Assembly: GCA_023055425.1 (NCBI GenBank)
Contig: JALGPY010000004.1
Span: 56,939,718 to 57,003,717 of the forward strand
Direction: 5' to 3'
Length of the DNA stretch: 64,000 bases
Source: Linanthus parryae
Lineage: Eukaryota > Streptophyta > Magnoliopsida > Ericales > Polemoniaceae
Under the pieces are notes generated by a model. That model saw only the letters and a list, made by a program, of their open reading frames with translations. It searched no databases and was not told the origin of the DNA. Below are positions 42,780-53,400 of this stretch, piece after piece. The translations under genes were made by a program, and so were the position numbers. Each line of letters starts with the position of its first letter. The stretch's first letter is position 1.

Positions 42780-43716
42780 CTTCCCCGCAGTCGAAACTGT
42801 AGGCACGCCAACACTGAGACTGGATCGGAAGCGCTGGAACAATGGCCGAGGAAGAACCTTGGTGAAGATGCCGGCGTACTGGTAATCAGCAGGAACATGC
42901 AACACGCGAAGCTGACCCAAACGAACCTTCTCACGAACAAAGTGTAGATCAATCTCAACATGTTTAGTACGTTGATGCTGGACAGGATTACCAGAGAGAG
43001 AGACAGCACTCACATTGTTGCAATACACGGCAGTGGCCCGAGGCGGGGTGACACGAAGCTGAAGAAGTAAATTTCGGACCCAACATAGTTCGGAGACGAC
43101 GTTAGCAACACCCCGATACTCAGCCTCAGCACTGGAGCGGGAGACCGTTGCCTGACGTTTGGGCGACCAACTGAGAAGATTGTCTCCATAGAAGACACAG
43201 TAACCAGAAGTGGAGCGACGCGTGTCCGGGCAACCAGCCCAATCGGCATCTGTGTAGGCAGTGAGAGAATCAGCAGCTGAGGAAGAGAGCCGTAGACCAT
43301 GCTCAAGAGTCCCACTGATTTAGCGTAAGATACACTTTAGGGCATGAAAGTGCGGCTCACGAGGGTCATGCATGAAGAGACAGACCTGCAGAACTGCATA
43401 CTGGATGTTTGGTCGAGCGAACGTGAGGTACTGCAAGACCCCAACAAGGCTGCGGCATAATGTAGGATCAGCAACCGGCGGGCCAGATGTAGCTGTGAGT
43501 TTACTTCCTACCTCAACAGGGGTGGCAGTAGACTTACAGGTCGACATAAAGGCACGACGAAGAATGTCGGTCGCATACTAATGCTGAGACAAGAACAGGA
43601 CGGACGAATCACGGGTGACAGCAATGCCCAGAAAGTGATGCAGATGGCCCAGGTCAGTCATAGCAAACTCTCAAGAGAGCTGGGAGACAATCTGATCCAA
43701 GACAACAGGAGACGAC
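42780..43716 (-). pseudogene. Ty1/copia pol remnant (RT end and RNase H)
   Basis: Minus-strand pieces in shifting frames match copia pol: FAMTDLGHLHHFLGIAVT with stops nearby; STATPVEVGSKLTATSGP and LTFARPNIQYAVLQV of the RT end; VSAVSLSGNPVQHQRTKHVE and FVREKVRLGQLRVLHVPADY of the RNase H end. At least two in-frame stops and two frameshifts are visible. The 5' part is cut off at 43716 by the LTR of the Tat element; its continuation is not found on the far side at 60148. Confidence 0.88.
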
Positions 43717-44339
43717 TGTAGATACTGCTTTCTGACATGGCAGATCTTAGCCACGTGGCAACCATCCAGCACACCATATTGTGCTCCACACACACAGGAT
43801 CACCAGCCGAGCTGATCCATGTGGGGGCTGCGAGACAGAGCCCTCGCATACCACTGCACGGGACTTGTAGGGACTTTGTGGTTTGGAGGCTAGAGTAAGC
43901 CCTGTCGCGTGCGAGCCAAGCCCGCGCGCGACCTTTAGTAACTGTTTTGAGAGATCTATGGCACGAGCTCCCTAGACCCGGTCAATCCGGTCAAACCCGG
44001 TCAACCTCGTAACGGTTCCGGTACTCACGCACCACGTGCTCTAACGGTTCCTATATACTCGGACGAACGTGCCGTTATGGTTAAGCTAATTAAGCCGCCA
44101 TCAATGGGCGCATTAACCACACTACAACGGTCATGTTCTCCAGTATATATACATCGTTAACCTTTCCATACAAAGGGGACACACTGCCATACGCGGAAGC
44201 TCTGCCAAACCTCTGTCTCTCTCTCAGACATTGCTACTGACTTACTCTCTCCCTACACACACCCCTATTCTTCCTGTGCGATCCCTGATCCACTACGCAC
44301 GGTGTACACGGAGGTCTCCCTGCCGGAATCTCTTGTGCA
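43717..44339 (+). repeat. 5' LTR of young Tat element (623 bp)
   Basis: Begins TGTAGATACTGC and ends TCTTGTGCA. U3 has three GGTCAA (W-box complement) words at 43980, 43989 and 43999 and several AACGGT words. A TATA box CAGTATATATAC lies at 44141. A CT-rich stretch follows at 44213-44226. Confidence 0.92.
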
Positions 44340-44344
44340 CATTT

Positions 44345-44360
44345 TGGTGAACCCGACGTG
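44345..44360 (+). other. Primer-binding site of young Tat element
   Basis: TGGTGAACCCGACGTG begins five bases after the LTR end. The motif is familiar from Tat-type elements. I do not assign the tRNA. Confidence 0.7.
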
Positions 44361-44382
44361 AAACTTACCAGCAAAAGCAACC

Positions 44383-46995
44383 ATGTCTCAGAAGGATGAT
44401 GTCAGCAACCGGTCGCCTTCCACCGAAACTCCCTCGGGAGACGAAGTCCGCCGTACTCCGACGACTCCCGGCGAGGCACCAACTTTGGAGTCTTTGGACG
44501 CCACTGTCCAAAGTCAGGCAAAAGCTCTCAAGTCTCAATCTGCGCAGTTGGAACGGATCTTGGCCGTCCTGGGCACCCTTGCGCCAAATCCTCCACCAGC
44601 TACCGCTATCCCTCAGGGAGGAGGAACCCCTACCGCTCCGGGATTGGGAGTGTCAGCCACGCCTCCCAACTCTCATCTGCAAACTCCACCGTCAGCCGCG
44701 CAGCTGCCTTCGGTCCAAGGGTCCACGGCGCAAATGCTACCCCCTGCTGCTCACGCCTCTCAGCCCACGGCTTTGGCGTCTAACCCAACTCTGCAGTACA
44801 CTCTGCCTCCACCAGCGACGATCTGGGGAAACGCGGGCAGTCAATACACTCCCAATCCGCCGGCGGCATATGTGTCGCCACCGCCTACGGCAACCCCTCC
44901 GCCAACTACCGAGGGAAGCATTCCAAAATGCATGACGTCTTTGCAGAAGCGCGTGGACTCCATCCTGGCTCATCAGTCGCTCGCGGATACCATCATCCCG
45001 AAGCTAGACAACGATCCACCCATTCCACGAGAGATCTATCTCATGCCTAACCCGGCGGGGTACAAGGCTCCCAAATGGGATAAGTTCGAGGACGTCAATG
45101 GAAACGCTCATGAGCATGTCATGCGTTTCATTGATGTCATGGGCCCATACGGAGCTGATCCCAAACTGCTGATGCGAGAATTCCCAAAGACTCTTGGGAA
45201 TGTAGCATACAAATGGTACCGGACATTGGAAGCCGGATCTGTAAAGACTTGGGACGACATGGTCCAGAAGTTCTATACCAAGTTCTTCCAGATGGAAGAA
45301 AAGGTGACGATGATCCATCTCTCGCGGATGTATCAGAAACGTGAGGAAGATGGAATCACTTTCATCAAGAAATTCAGAGCGAAATCCTTAGAGTGCAAGG
45401 ACCCCATGCTCGAAAGTCGGCTCGTAGAGATATGCCTGCAGTGCATGCGAGATGAATACAAGAGCATGCTAATCAATTTGCAAACACCCACGTTTTCGAA
45501 ACTCATCGAATGCACAATGAACATCGAGCCTATTGTCGAGAGACAGAGAAAGAAGAGCGCTCCAGAACGACCTGCGAGCGGCACCACCTACAAGATCGGC
45601 AGATTTGGCTACAAGCGGGGACGCGAAGCTGAGGTCAATACAGTTTCACCCCAGAAGCAAGCAAAAGTTACAAACTTCGACGCACCGCCTCTGCCATGCT
45701 CGGTGGAGGAAGCTAGCGATCTCTGCAGACAGTGGCGCAAGGACGGCGTCCTGCCACCGCTCGAGAAAGCACCCTCCAAGGAGATGACGAGGGACCCTAA
45801 GTGGTGTGAATACCACGGCAAGGTCATGCACCCCACAGCTGAGTGCAAGAAGCTCAGATTCGCATTCGATCAGAAGATGAAGAATGGCGAACTCATCGTC
45901 AGCGACCACCGGAAGGATGTGCGCAACAACCCGCTACCTGCCCATACAGATTCGGGCTCAAAGGGCAAAGAGGTCGCCATGATCTCGATAGTGGACTTGG
46001 AAGAAGTCGCAGAGGATGGTCTACCCATCATTGCTGAAGTCCATGAAGATGAAGACTACAGCATGGACACGGAAGACGAGCGTGCCGACCGCATGAAAGG
46101 GTCGCACGGCTTCGACAAATTCTTCAACGAGATGAACTTCTCCGAAAAATGCCGAACGGATATGACAAAAGCAATCTTAAGGATAGCAGAGGACCACGAG
46201 GAGGACCTCGTGGTCTCCAACGGGAAAGTCGTCAGGGCGTCCCGTTCCACAGAAAAGATTATGACCTTTTCTGCAAGCGACAAGAAGACAGATGCGAGCC
46301 ACCAGAGGCCCCTGTACGTGACCGCCATCATCAACGGCGTCGAGTTCAAGCGAGCATTCGTCGATGGAGGAGCAGCGGTCAATGTTGTTCCACTCCACAC
46401 ACTGAAGCTAGCAGGGATCCCCGAGCACAAGGTAGTCAAGCGTCCATCCCCGCTGGTGGGATTCGGAAGTGATTCTAGAATGACGATCGGATGGATCCGC
46501 CTAGGCGTTCAAATTGGTAAAATCAAGTGCTCGGCGAAGTTCTATGTCATAGACGCGAACACCACATATCACATGATCATCGGTCGAGCCTGGATTCATC
46601 GCTTCGACGCAATCCCTTCGACGGCTCACCAGGTGATGAAAGCTATCTGGAACGACAGGATTGTCGAAATACCGGCCTCAACCAACCCGTTCAACTTGGA
46701 CGAAGCACATCTCAGCGAGGCGGTGTGGTTCACCGAGATGGCGGACGAGCAAACACCCGGACCATTCGACCCTACTCCTTTACCTCTCTGGGAGGACATC
46801 AAGGACCAGTCACCTGCAGGCGTGATGGTAACAAGGGGAGATGCCAAGGAAAAGCCGCCTACGCACGAAGAGGCGCCGCGTATCGCGTATCATCGGAAGA
46901 GTGTGTACACTCTAAAGAGGATTGCAAAGCATGACCCCACGGGCAAGGAGATAGAGAGCTTCTACGCCAACGGGAAGAAATGCTATCGCATATGA
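44383..46995 (+). CDS. gag-pro: Gag-protease of young Tat element
   Basis: 870 codons from ATG 44383 (ACCATGTCT context, first ATG after the primer site). Residues 1-190 are disordered and Pro/Thr/Ala-rich. A short coiled segment (SLDATVQSQAKALKSQSAQ) lies near 40-60. The gag domain is at about 235-330 (HVMRFIDVMGPYGADPKLL; WYRTLEAGSVKTWDDMVQKF). A zinc-knuckle-like CEYHGKVMHPTAEC with order C-H-H-C sits near 475. The aspartic protease is at about 635-740 (AFVDGGAAVNVVPL; YHMIIGRAWIHR). It ends at TGA 46993-46995; the downstream frame is the same and stays open into pol. The frame is otherwise intact and forms the capsid and processing enzyme of the element. Confidence 0.92.
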   Translation: MSQKDDVSNRSPSTETPSGDEVRRTPTTPGEAPTLESLDATVQSQAKALKSQSAQLERILAVLGTLAPNPPPATAIPQGGGTPTAPGLGVSATPPNSHLQTPPSAAQLPSVQGSTAQMLPPAAHASQPTALASNPTLQYTLPPPATIWGNAGSQYTPNPPAAYVSPPPTATPPPTTEGSIPKCMTSLQKRVDSILAHQSLADTIIPKLDNDPPIPREIYLMPNPAGYKAPKWDKFEDVNGNAHEHVMRFIDVMGPYGADPKLLMREFPKTLGNVAYKWYRTLEAGSVKTWDDMVQKFYTKFFQMEEKVTMIHLSRMYQKREEDGITFIKKFRAKSLECKDPMLESRLVEICLQCMRDEYKSMLINLQTPTFSKLIECTMNIEPIVERQRKKSAPERPASGTTYKIGRFGYKRGREAEVNTVSPQKQAKVTNFDAPPLPCSVEEASDLCRQWRKDGVLPPLEKAPSKEMTRDPKWCEYHGKVMHPTAECKKLRFAFDQKMKNGELIVSDHRKDVRNNPLPAHTDSGSKGKEVAMISIVDLEEVAEDGLPIIAEVHEDEDYSMDTEDERADRMKGSHGFDKFFNEMNFSEKCRTDMTKAILRIAEDHEEDLVVSNGKVVRASRSTEKIMTFSASDKKTDASHQRPLYVTAIINGVEFKRAFVDGGAAVNVVPLHTLKLAGIPEHKVVKRPSPLVGFGSDSRMTIGWIRLGVQIGKIKCSAKFYVIDANTTYHMIIGRAWIHRFDAIPSTAHQVMKAIWNDRIVEIPASTNPFNLDEAHLSEAVWFTEMADEQTPGPFDPTPLPLWEDIKDQSPAGVMVTRGDAKEKPPTHEEAPRIAYHRKSVYTLKRIAKHDPTGKEIESFYANGKKCYRI

Positions 46996-49900
46996 AGGTG
47001 CGCGGGGACGTCCTCACACGGGCATGGGGATGTCCCTGGGCAAATCAATCAAATCGAGCAAGTTGCGCTGACAGAAGAGCCAACACAGATCGTTTCAGAC
47101 GAGAAACTCAAAGAAGCGCCCGAATGCATGGAAGACAGGCCACGACCACAAAAGCAAGAGCTAAAGGAGGTGTTCCTCAGCCCGAACGAGGAAAAGAAAA
47201 GGCCAGTCTTCCTGAGTGCGGACCTCACAAGCGAAGAGGAACAAGGGCTGCTGCAGCTCCTAACTGAATACAAGGACGTATTCGCGTGGGAATACGATGA
47301 GATGCCGGGTCTGGACACGAGCATCACCATGCATCGTTTAGACATTATCCCAGGGTCTAAACCGGTCAAGCAAAGCACCAGAAGTTTCAGGCCAGAGCTC
47401 AACGTGAAGATCAAGCAGGAGATCGTTAAACTCCTAGACGCCAAGTTCATAGAGCCAAATCACCATCCCACATGGTTGGCCAACATCGTGCCGGTGGTGA
47501 AGAAGAACGGACAGCTCCGCATCTGCGTGGACTTCCGAGATCTCAACCGCTTCTGCCCTAAGGATGATTTCCCACTGCCTAACATCGATTTACTCATCGA
47601 TTCGACGGCAGGCCATCGCATGTTCAGCTTCATGGACGGCTTCAGCGGGTACAATCAAATCAAGATGGATCCCGAAGATGCACAGAAAACTGCATTCATC
47701 ACTCCCGTGGGGGTATTCAACTACACGGTAATGCCGTTCGGTCTTAAGAACGCAGGCGCAACTTATCAGCGGGCCATGATGGCTCTATTCCACGACATGA
47801 TGCACAAAGAAGTGGAATTCTATGTGGATGACCTGGTAGTCAAATCCAAGCATGAAGCAGATCACCTTGCAGACCTGCGAAAGGTGTTCAACAGATGCAG
47901 GAGCTTTCAACTGAAAATGAACCCCATGAAATGCGCATTCGGCGTGACCTCGGGGAAGTTTTTGGGATGCGTGGTCCATCGCCAAGGGATCGAGCCTGAC
48001 CCCGCGAAAGTGTCAGCCATCACCAGCATGACGCCACCTCACAACCAAAGTGCCTTGAAAACATTCTTGGGAAAATTGTCATATCTGCGGAGATTCATCC
48101 CAGCAATCGCCGAAATCACATGCTGTTTCAGCACTCTTCTCAAGAAGGACGCCGCGTACAACTGGGCTCCTGACCACGAAGCCGCGTTTGAAAAGCTAAA
48201 GGAGCTACTCGCATCCCCAAAGATAATGATCGCGCCTCAGCTGGGATCACCGCTTCTGCTATATCTTACATCAACAAGGAGATCTATAGGAGCACTCTTG
48301 GCTCAGGTGTATGAAGGCCAAGAGAGGCCTATCTATTACATCTCTCGCATCGTGCAGCCTGCTGAATCAAGGTACACAGACATCGAACGTCATTGCCTTG
48401 CTTTATTCTTTGTGATAGAGAAGTTGAGACACTATTTTGCATCGCACAAAGTAGTGATGGTCACCAAAAGCGACCCCATAAGATACTTGCTAACTCACAC
48501 TACTCCGGGCGGGAGATTGGCGAAATGGTACATGACCATCTCTCAATATGATATCACATGCGTGAAACCAAGAGCGATCAAGTCGCAGGCGGTAGCAGAT
48601 CTGTTGGCACAGTTTCCCGACAACAGCCACGAACCCGTGATCGAGGAAGAGCTCGAAGGCCCTGAAATCTACGCGATCGACGTGCCCTATTGGACCCTCC
48701 ACTTCGACGGTTCGTCAACCAGAAAAGGCAGAGGCATTGGGATAGTCTTGACAAAGCCGGACGGGGAAGTCATACAGATGTCCGCAAAACTCAACTTCGC
48801 AGTCACGAACAATGAGGCGGAATACGAGGCTCTTATCGCGGGGCTCCGTGCGGCGAAAGCTTTGGAAGTGAGTAACTTAACGGTCATGGGAGATTCCAAA
48901 CTGATTGTTAAGCAAGCCTCGGGCGAATATGGTTTAAAGGAGATCAACCTCCTGTCATACCGCACCCTAGTGCAAAAGCTGATGCAGCAATTCTGCGACG
49001 TGAAATACGAGCACAAGCCCCGAGCGGACAACAGGCATGCAGACGCCTTAGCAACTCTAGGATCTAAGGTCAGCATAGACAAATGCCCCGCAAGGATTTC
49101 CATCGATGTGCGAACATCGTCGGCATTAACAGAAGATGTGTGCGACGACGAACACATGGATGACGCAGACTGGCGAAAAGCAATTCTGCAAGCTATTGCG
49201 AAAGGCACCAGCAGAGAGAGCTGGGCACTCACGAAAGGATACTGCATCCACGACAACGCCCTTTACTACAAGGGTCCTGGAGGAATACTCATGCGATGTG
49301 TCTCCGAGCAAGAGGGACAACAGTTGCTGGAAAAGATTCACCAACACGCTTGCGGAGAAAGCGAGGTGTCAATCTACAGAAAAGCTCAAAGATATGGCAT
49401 TCATTGGCCAAGCATGTCAATAGCTGCAGCCCTGATACAAGGGAAGTGCGAAAGTTGCGCACTAATCAAAGATTCTCTACTCATCGCTCTAACCGATGAC
49501 GACACAAACTGGAGGAAGCCATTGTTCGAATTCCTCACCCAGGGCACCGTACCCGAATCGAGAAAAGAAGCCGACAAATTGAAGAGGAAAGCGTCGCGAT
49601 ATGTGGTTCAGGAAAACCTGCTTTGGCGAAGAGGTCACGAGGGCAACTTGCTGCGATGCCTAGACGACAAGGAAGCACAAGAAGTCATGGACCTCTCTCA
49701 TCAGGTGGAACACCAGGGAGGTGCGAAATTATGCAGACAGCTCCTCTCAATCGGATACTTCTGGCCCACGATGGAAGCCGATTGCCGCGCCAAGGTGCGG
49801 CGCTGCCAAGAATGCCAATTCAAAGGGAACCTAGTGCACGCTCCCGCTGTGGACCTACATGCATTAGGGACGCCATGGCCGTTTCACACATGGGCTTTGG

Positions 49901-50733
49901 ACTTCATTGGCCCCATCCGACCAACGTCACATGGGAACCATTTCATTCTCACCGCAACTGAGCTGTTCACCAAATGGGTGGAAGCAATACCACTGAAGAC
50001 GGCAAACGCGCTGGCTGTGGTTAACTTCATCCAGGAAAACATCGTATGCAGGTTCGGAATCCCAAACACCATTCTTTCAGATAACGGTACTCCTTTTGTT
50101 AATCGCCAGGTAGCTGCGAAACTCGCGGAGTACAATATCAGGCAGATATGCTCTACCCCCTATTATCCAAAGGGAAACGGACAAGCCGAAGCGACTAACA
50201 AAACGCTGTTGAGAATTCTGAGCAAGATGGTCGCAGATGACCACAAGAAGTGGGCCGACTCTCTTCACATAGCTCTGTGGGCCTACAGGACTTCTCCAAG
50301 GACACCCACAGGGGCCTCGCCATTTCTACTATGTTATGGGGCCGAAGCTGTAGTACCTGCGGAGGTCAGAGTCAATTCGGCAAGGCTGGCCTTCCACGCA
50401 CTCTATGAAAACCAACGCGATCATGATTTAGTCTTGCTGGAAGAAAAGCGAGAACAAGCCAAAAGGACTAACAAGCGGTACCAAGAAAGAATCGCTCGCG
50501 CCTACAATAAGACAGTCCAGCGACGGGATTTCGCAGTTGGCGATCTGGTCTTGCGCGCATCTGACCACTGCATGCGAGAAGCAACTCACCCAAAGTTCGC
50601 GGCTAATTGGGAAGGACCCTTCGAAGTCACAGAAGTCTTCGATAGTGGCTACTGCAGCATACGAAGGTTGCACGGCACAACCTCAACTCCAAGCTCAGTC
50701 AACATGCGCTGGATCAAGAAGTACTATCCTTGA
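46996..50733 (+). CDS. pol: Pol of young Tat element with duplicated integrase zinc module
   Basis: The frame is open from just after TGA 46993-46995; first ATG is 47128 (1,201 codons). RT is at about residues 100-275 with YVDD near 232; connected RNase H to about 450; archaeal-type RNase H from about 524 (LHFDGSSTRKG, NNEAEYEALIAG). Then come two consecutive modules each beginning with a DxxWRK motif. The first (about 677-785) ends in a degenerate zinc finger (IHQHACGESEVS ... CESC). The second (about 789-900) carries the regular one (LSHQVEHQGG ... CQEC). The integrase core has D near 925 (ALDFIGPI), D near 985 (SDNGTPF) and E near 1019 (GQAEATNK). All catalytic residues expected are present. 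The product copies and integrates the element; expression needs readthrough, splicing or another route past the TGA. Confidence 0.92.
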   Translation, partial: RCAGTSSHGHGDVPGQINQIEQVALTEEPTQIVSDEKLKEAPECMEDRPRPQKQELKEVFLSPNEEKKRPVFLSADLTSEEEQGLLQLLTEYKDVFAWEYDEMPGLDTSITMHRLDIIPGSKPVKQSTRSFRPELNVKIKQEIVKLLDAKFIEPNHHPTWLANIVPVVKKNGQLRICVDFRDLNRFCPKDDFPLPNIDLLIDSTAGHRMFSFMDGFSGYNQIKMDPEDAQKTAFITPVGVFNYTVMPFGLKNAGATYQRAMMALFHDMMHKEVEFYVDDLVVKSKHEADHLADLRKVFNRCRSFQLKMNPMKCAFGVTSGKFLGCVVHRQGIEPDPAKVSAITSMTPPHNQSALKTFLGKLSYLRRFIPAIAEITCCFSTLLKKDAAYNWAPDHEAAFEKLKELLASPKIMIAPQLGSPLLLYLTSTRRSIGALLAQVYEGQERPIYYISRIVQPAESRYTDIERHCLALFFVIEKLRHYFASHKVVMVTKSDPIRYLLTHTTPGGRLAKWYMTISQYDITCVKPRAIKSQAVADLLAQFPDNSHEPVIEEELEGPEIYAIDVPYWTLHFDGSSTRKGRGIGIVLTKPDGEVIQMSAKLNFAVTNNEAEYEALIAGLRAAKALEVSNLTVMGDSKLIVKQASGEYGLKEINLLSYRTLVQKLMQQFCDVKYEHKPRADNRHADALATLGSKVSIDKCPARISIDVRTSSALTEDVCDDEHMDDADWRKAILQAIAKGTSRESWALTKGYCIHDNALYYKGPGGILMRCVSEQEGQQLLEKIHQHACGESEVSIYRKAQRYGIHWPSMSIAAALIQGKCESCALIKDSLLIALTDDDTNWRKPLFEFLTQGTVPESRKEADKLKRKASRYVVQENLLWRRGHEGNLLRCLDDKEAQEVMDLSHQVEHQGGAKLCRQLLSIGYFWPTMEADCRAKVRRCQECQFKGNLVHAPAVDLHALGTPWPFHTWALDFIGPIRPTSHGNHFILTATELFTKWVEAIPLKTANALAVVNFIQENIVCRFGIPNTILSDNGTPFVNRQVAAKLAEYNIRQICSTPYYPKGNGQAEATNKTLLRILSKMVADDHKKWADSLHIALWAYRTSPRTPTGASPFLLCYGAEAVVPAEVRVNSARLAFHALYENQRDHDLVLLEEKREQAKRTNKRYQERIARAYNKTVQRRDFAVGDLVLRASDHCMREATHPKFAANWEGPFEVTEVFDSGYCSIRRLHGTTSTPSSVNMRWIKKYYP

Positions 50734-50802
50734 CTTCTCTTATTTCATACGTTTTATGATAACGTTGCTTAATGTCTCATGTGGCTACGACTGACGCAAT
50801 CT

Positions 50803-50881
50803 CCTCTCCCATATGAGAGGATTGTAATCCTATCTCTCCCACATGAGAGTGTTATAATAAAAGAATTCTCCCAAATGAGAA
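50803..50881 (+). repeat. Three CTC/GAG hairpins after pol
   Basis: Three short inverted repeats follow the pol stop: CCTCTC-CCATAT-GAGAGG at 50803-50820, CTCTC-CCACAT-GAGAG at 50834-50849 and TTCTC-CCAAAT-GAGAA at 50866-50881. The loops share CCAnAT. In the third, both arm ends change together (C to T and G to A), so pairing is kept. Confidence 0.7.
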
Positions 50882-50941
50882 GTTCATATTTCTAGCCGTT
50901 TATATTGCTCTATTTAATTTGTTATTACTGTCAACAATGAT

Positions 50942-53400
50942 CTATTCGCTGCAATAGCAGCAAACACAAACGCGATCTTAATTGATCGTCAAAGCCTATC
51001 TCTTACGATAGCAGCAAACACAAACGCGATCTTAATTGATCATCAAAGCCTATCTCTTACGATAGCAGCAAACACAAACGCGATCTTAATTGATCATCAA
51101 AGCCTATCTCTTACGATAGCAGCAAACACAAACGCGATCTTAATTGATCGTCAAAGCCTATCTCTTACGATAGCAGCAAACACAAACGCGATCTTAATTG
51201 ATCGTCAAAGCCTATCTCTTACGATAGCAGCAAACACAAACGCGATCTTAATTGATCGTCAAAGCCTATCTCTTACGATAGCAGCAAACACAAACGCGAT
51301 CTTAATTGATCGTCAAAGCCTATCTCTTACGATAGCAGCAAACACAAACGCGATCTTAATTGATCGTCAAAGCCTATCTCTTACGATAGCAGCAAACACA
51401 AACGCGATCTTAATTGATCATCAAAGCCTATCTCTTACGATAGCAGCACATACAAACGCGATCTTAATTGATCATCTAAAGCCTATCTCTTACGATAGCA
51501 AACGCGATCTTAAGTGATCATCAAAGCCTATCTCTCATGATAGCAGTCAATACAAATACGATCTTAATTGATCATCTAAAGCCCATCCCTTACGATGGCA
51601 GCCAATGCAAGTGCGATCCTAAGTGATCATCCAAAGCCTATCTCTTACGGTAGCAGCAAATACAACTACGATCCTAATTGATCATCAAAGCCTATCTCTT
51701 ACGGTAGCAATTGAATGCAAACGCGATCTTAATTGATCATCTAAAGCCTATCTCTTACGATAGCAAACGCGATCTTAAGTGATCATCAAAGCCTATCTCT
51801 CATGATAGCAGTCAATACAAATACGATCTTAATTGATCATCTAAAGCCCATCCCTTACGATGGCAGCCAATGCAAGTGCGATCCTAAGTGATCATTCAAA
51901 GCCTATCTCTTACGATAGCAGCAAATACAACTACGATCTTAATTGATCATCAAAGCCTATCTCTTACGATAGCAGCACATACAAACGCGATCTTAATTGA
52001 TCATCTAAAGCCTATCTCTTACGATAGCAAACGCGATCTTAAGTGATCATCAAAGCCTATCTCTCATGATAGCAGTCAATACAAATACGATCTTAATTGA
52101 TAATCTAAAGCCCATCCCTTACGATGGCAGCCAATGCAAGTGCGATCCTAAGTGATCATCCAAAGCCTATCTCTTACGGTAGCAGCAAATACAACTACGA
52201 TCCTAATTGATCATCAAAGCCTATCTCTTACGGTAGCAATTGAATGCAAACGCGATCTTAATTGATCATCTAAAGCCTATCTCTTACGATAGCAAACGCG
52301 ATCTTAAGTGATCATCAAAGCCTATCTCTCATGATAGCAGTCAATACAAATACGATCTTAATTGATCATCTAAAGCCCATCCCTTACGATGGCAGCCAAT
52401 GCAAGTGCGATCCTAAGTGATCATTCAAATCCTATCTCTTACGATAGCAGCAAATACAACTACGATCCTAATTGATCATCAAAGCCTATCTCTTACGGTA
52501 GCAATTGAATGCAAATGTGATCTTAATTGATCATCTAAAGCCTATCTCTTACGGTAGCAATCAAATGCAAATGCGATCTTAAGTGATCATCTAAAGCCTA
52601 TCTTTTACGATAGCAGCCAAGCGCAAATGCGATCTTGAGTGATTGCAGAAGCCTATCTCTCGCGATAGCAGTCCACACGAATACGATCTTAAGTGATCAT
52701 CTGAAGCCTATCTCTCACGATAGCATCCAAACGCAAACGCGATCTTAAATGATCGTCCAAAGCCTATCTTTTACGATAGCAGCGAAATACAAAAACGATC
52801 TCAATCGATCATCTAAAGCCTATCTCTCGAGATAGCGGGTTATACAGATGCGATCTTATAATGATCTTCTCAAGCCTATCTGTTACGATAGCAATTTATA
52901 CGCAGTAATTTTGGTTAATCACCCAAGCCCGTCTGTTATGATGGCAACGTAAGTGCAGAATCATCTTATTGGGTCTTCTAAAGATCTATCCGCTGCGATG
53001 GCAATTCATGCGATAAACGATCTCAAACAATTCTCTAATGAAGCCTATCTTCTATGATAGCAATGCTCCCCGCTCAATGATCTTAATTGATCTGTGAAAA
53101 AAGCTATCCGAAACGATAGCAAAGTTGTGAACGTGATCTCATACGATTTGCAACGACCAACTACAAGCCCATCCATCAAGATGGCACAGCTGCGAAATTA
53201 CGATCTTGAATGATCTAGCGAAACATCTGCGAATTGACATCGCGCATGTGAAATCATTACATGGCATTATGCAAGGCAAAACAAGCCGAAACGCATGCGA
53301 AATTGTATTTTGTTGCAAAGAACAGATAATACGAAAGCTATATATCATTATGAGTCAAATGACTTACAATTTATCTATCTAGATAGCAGCTTACAAGCGA
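50942..53400 (+). repeat. Hairpin-unit tandem array, 54-bp basic period
   Basis: Roughly 45 units share the layout CTATC-(6 nt)-GATAG, spacer, GATC-(6 nt)-GATC, spacer AAAGC. From 50942 to about 51470 units are near-identical at 54 bp. From about 51470 to 52430 they form a higher-order block of about 265 bp (equivalent points 51497, 51762, 52026 and 52291). After that they decay to 53400. The first arm pair varies in a matched way: CTATT/AATAG (50943), CCATC/GATGG (51587, 51850, 52108 and 53168) and CTATCTAGATAG (53375). No coding frame runs through it. Confidence 0.92.

Noticed and set aside
50942..53400. Regular direct repeats resembling a CRISPR array
   Set aside because: Units are contiguous with no unique spacers, lie inside a plant retrotransposon and no cas genes are present.
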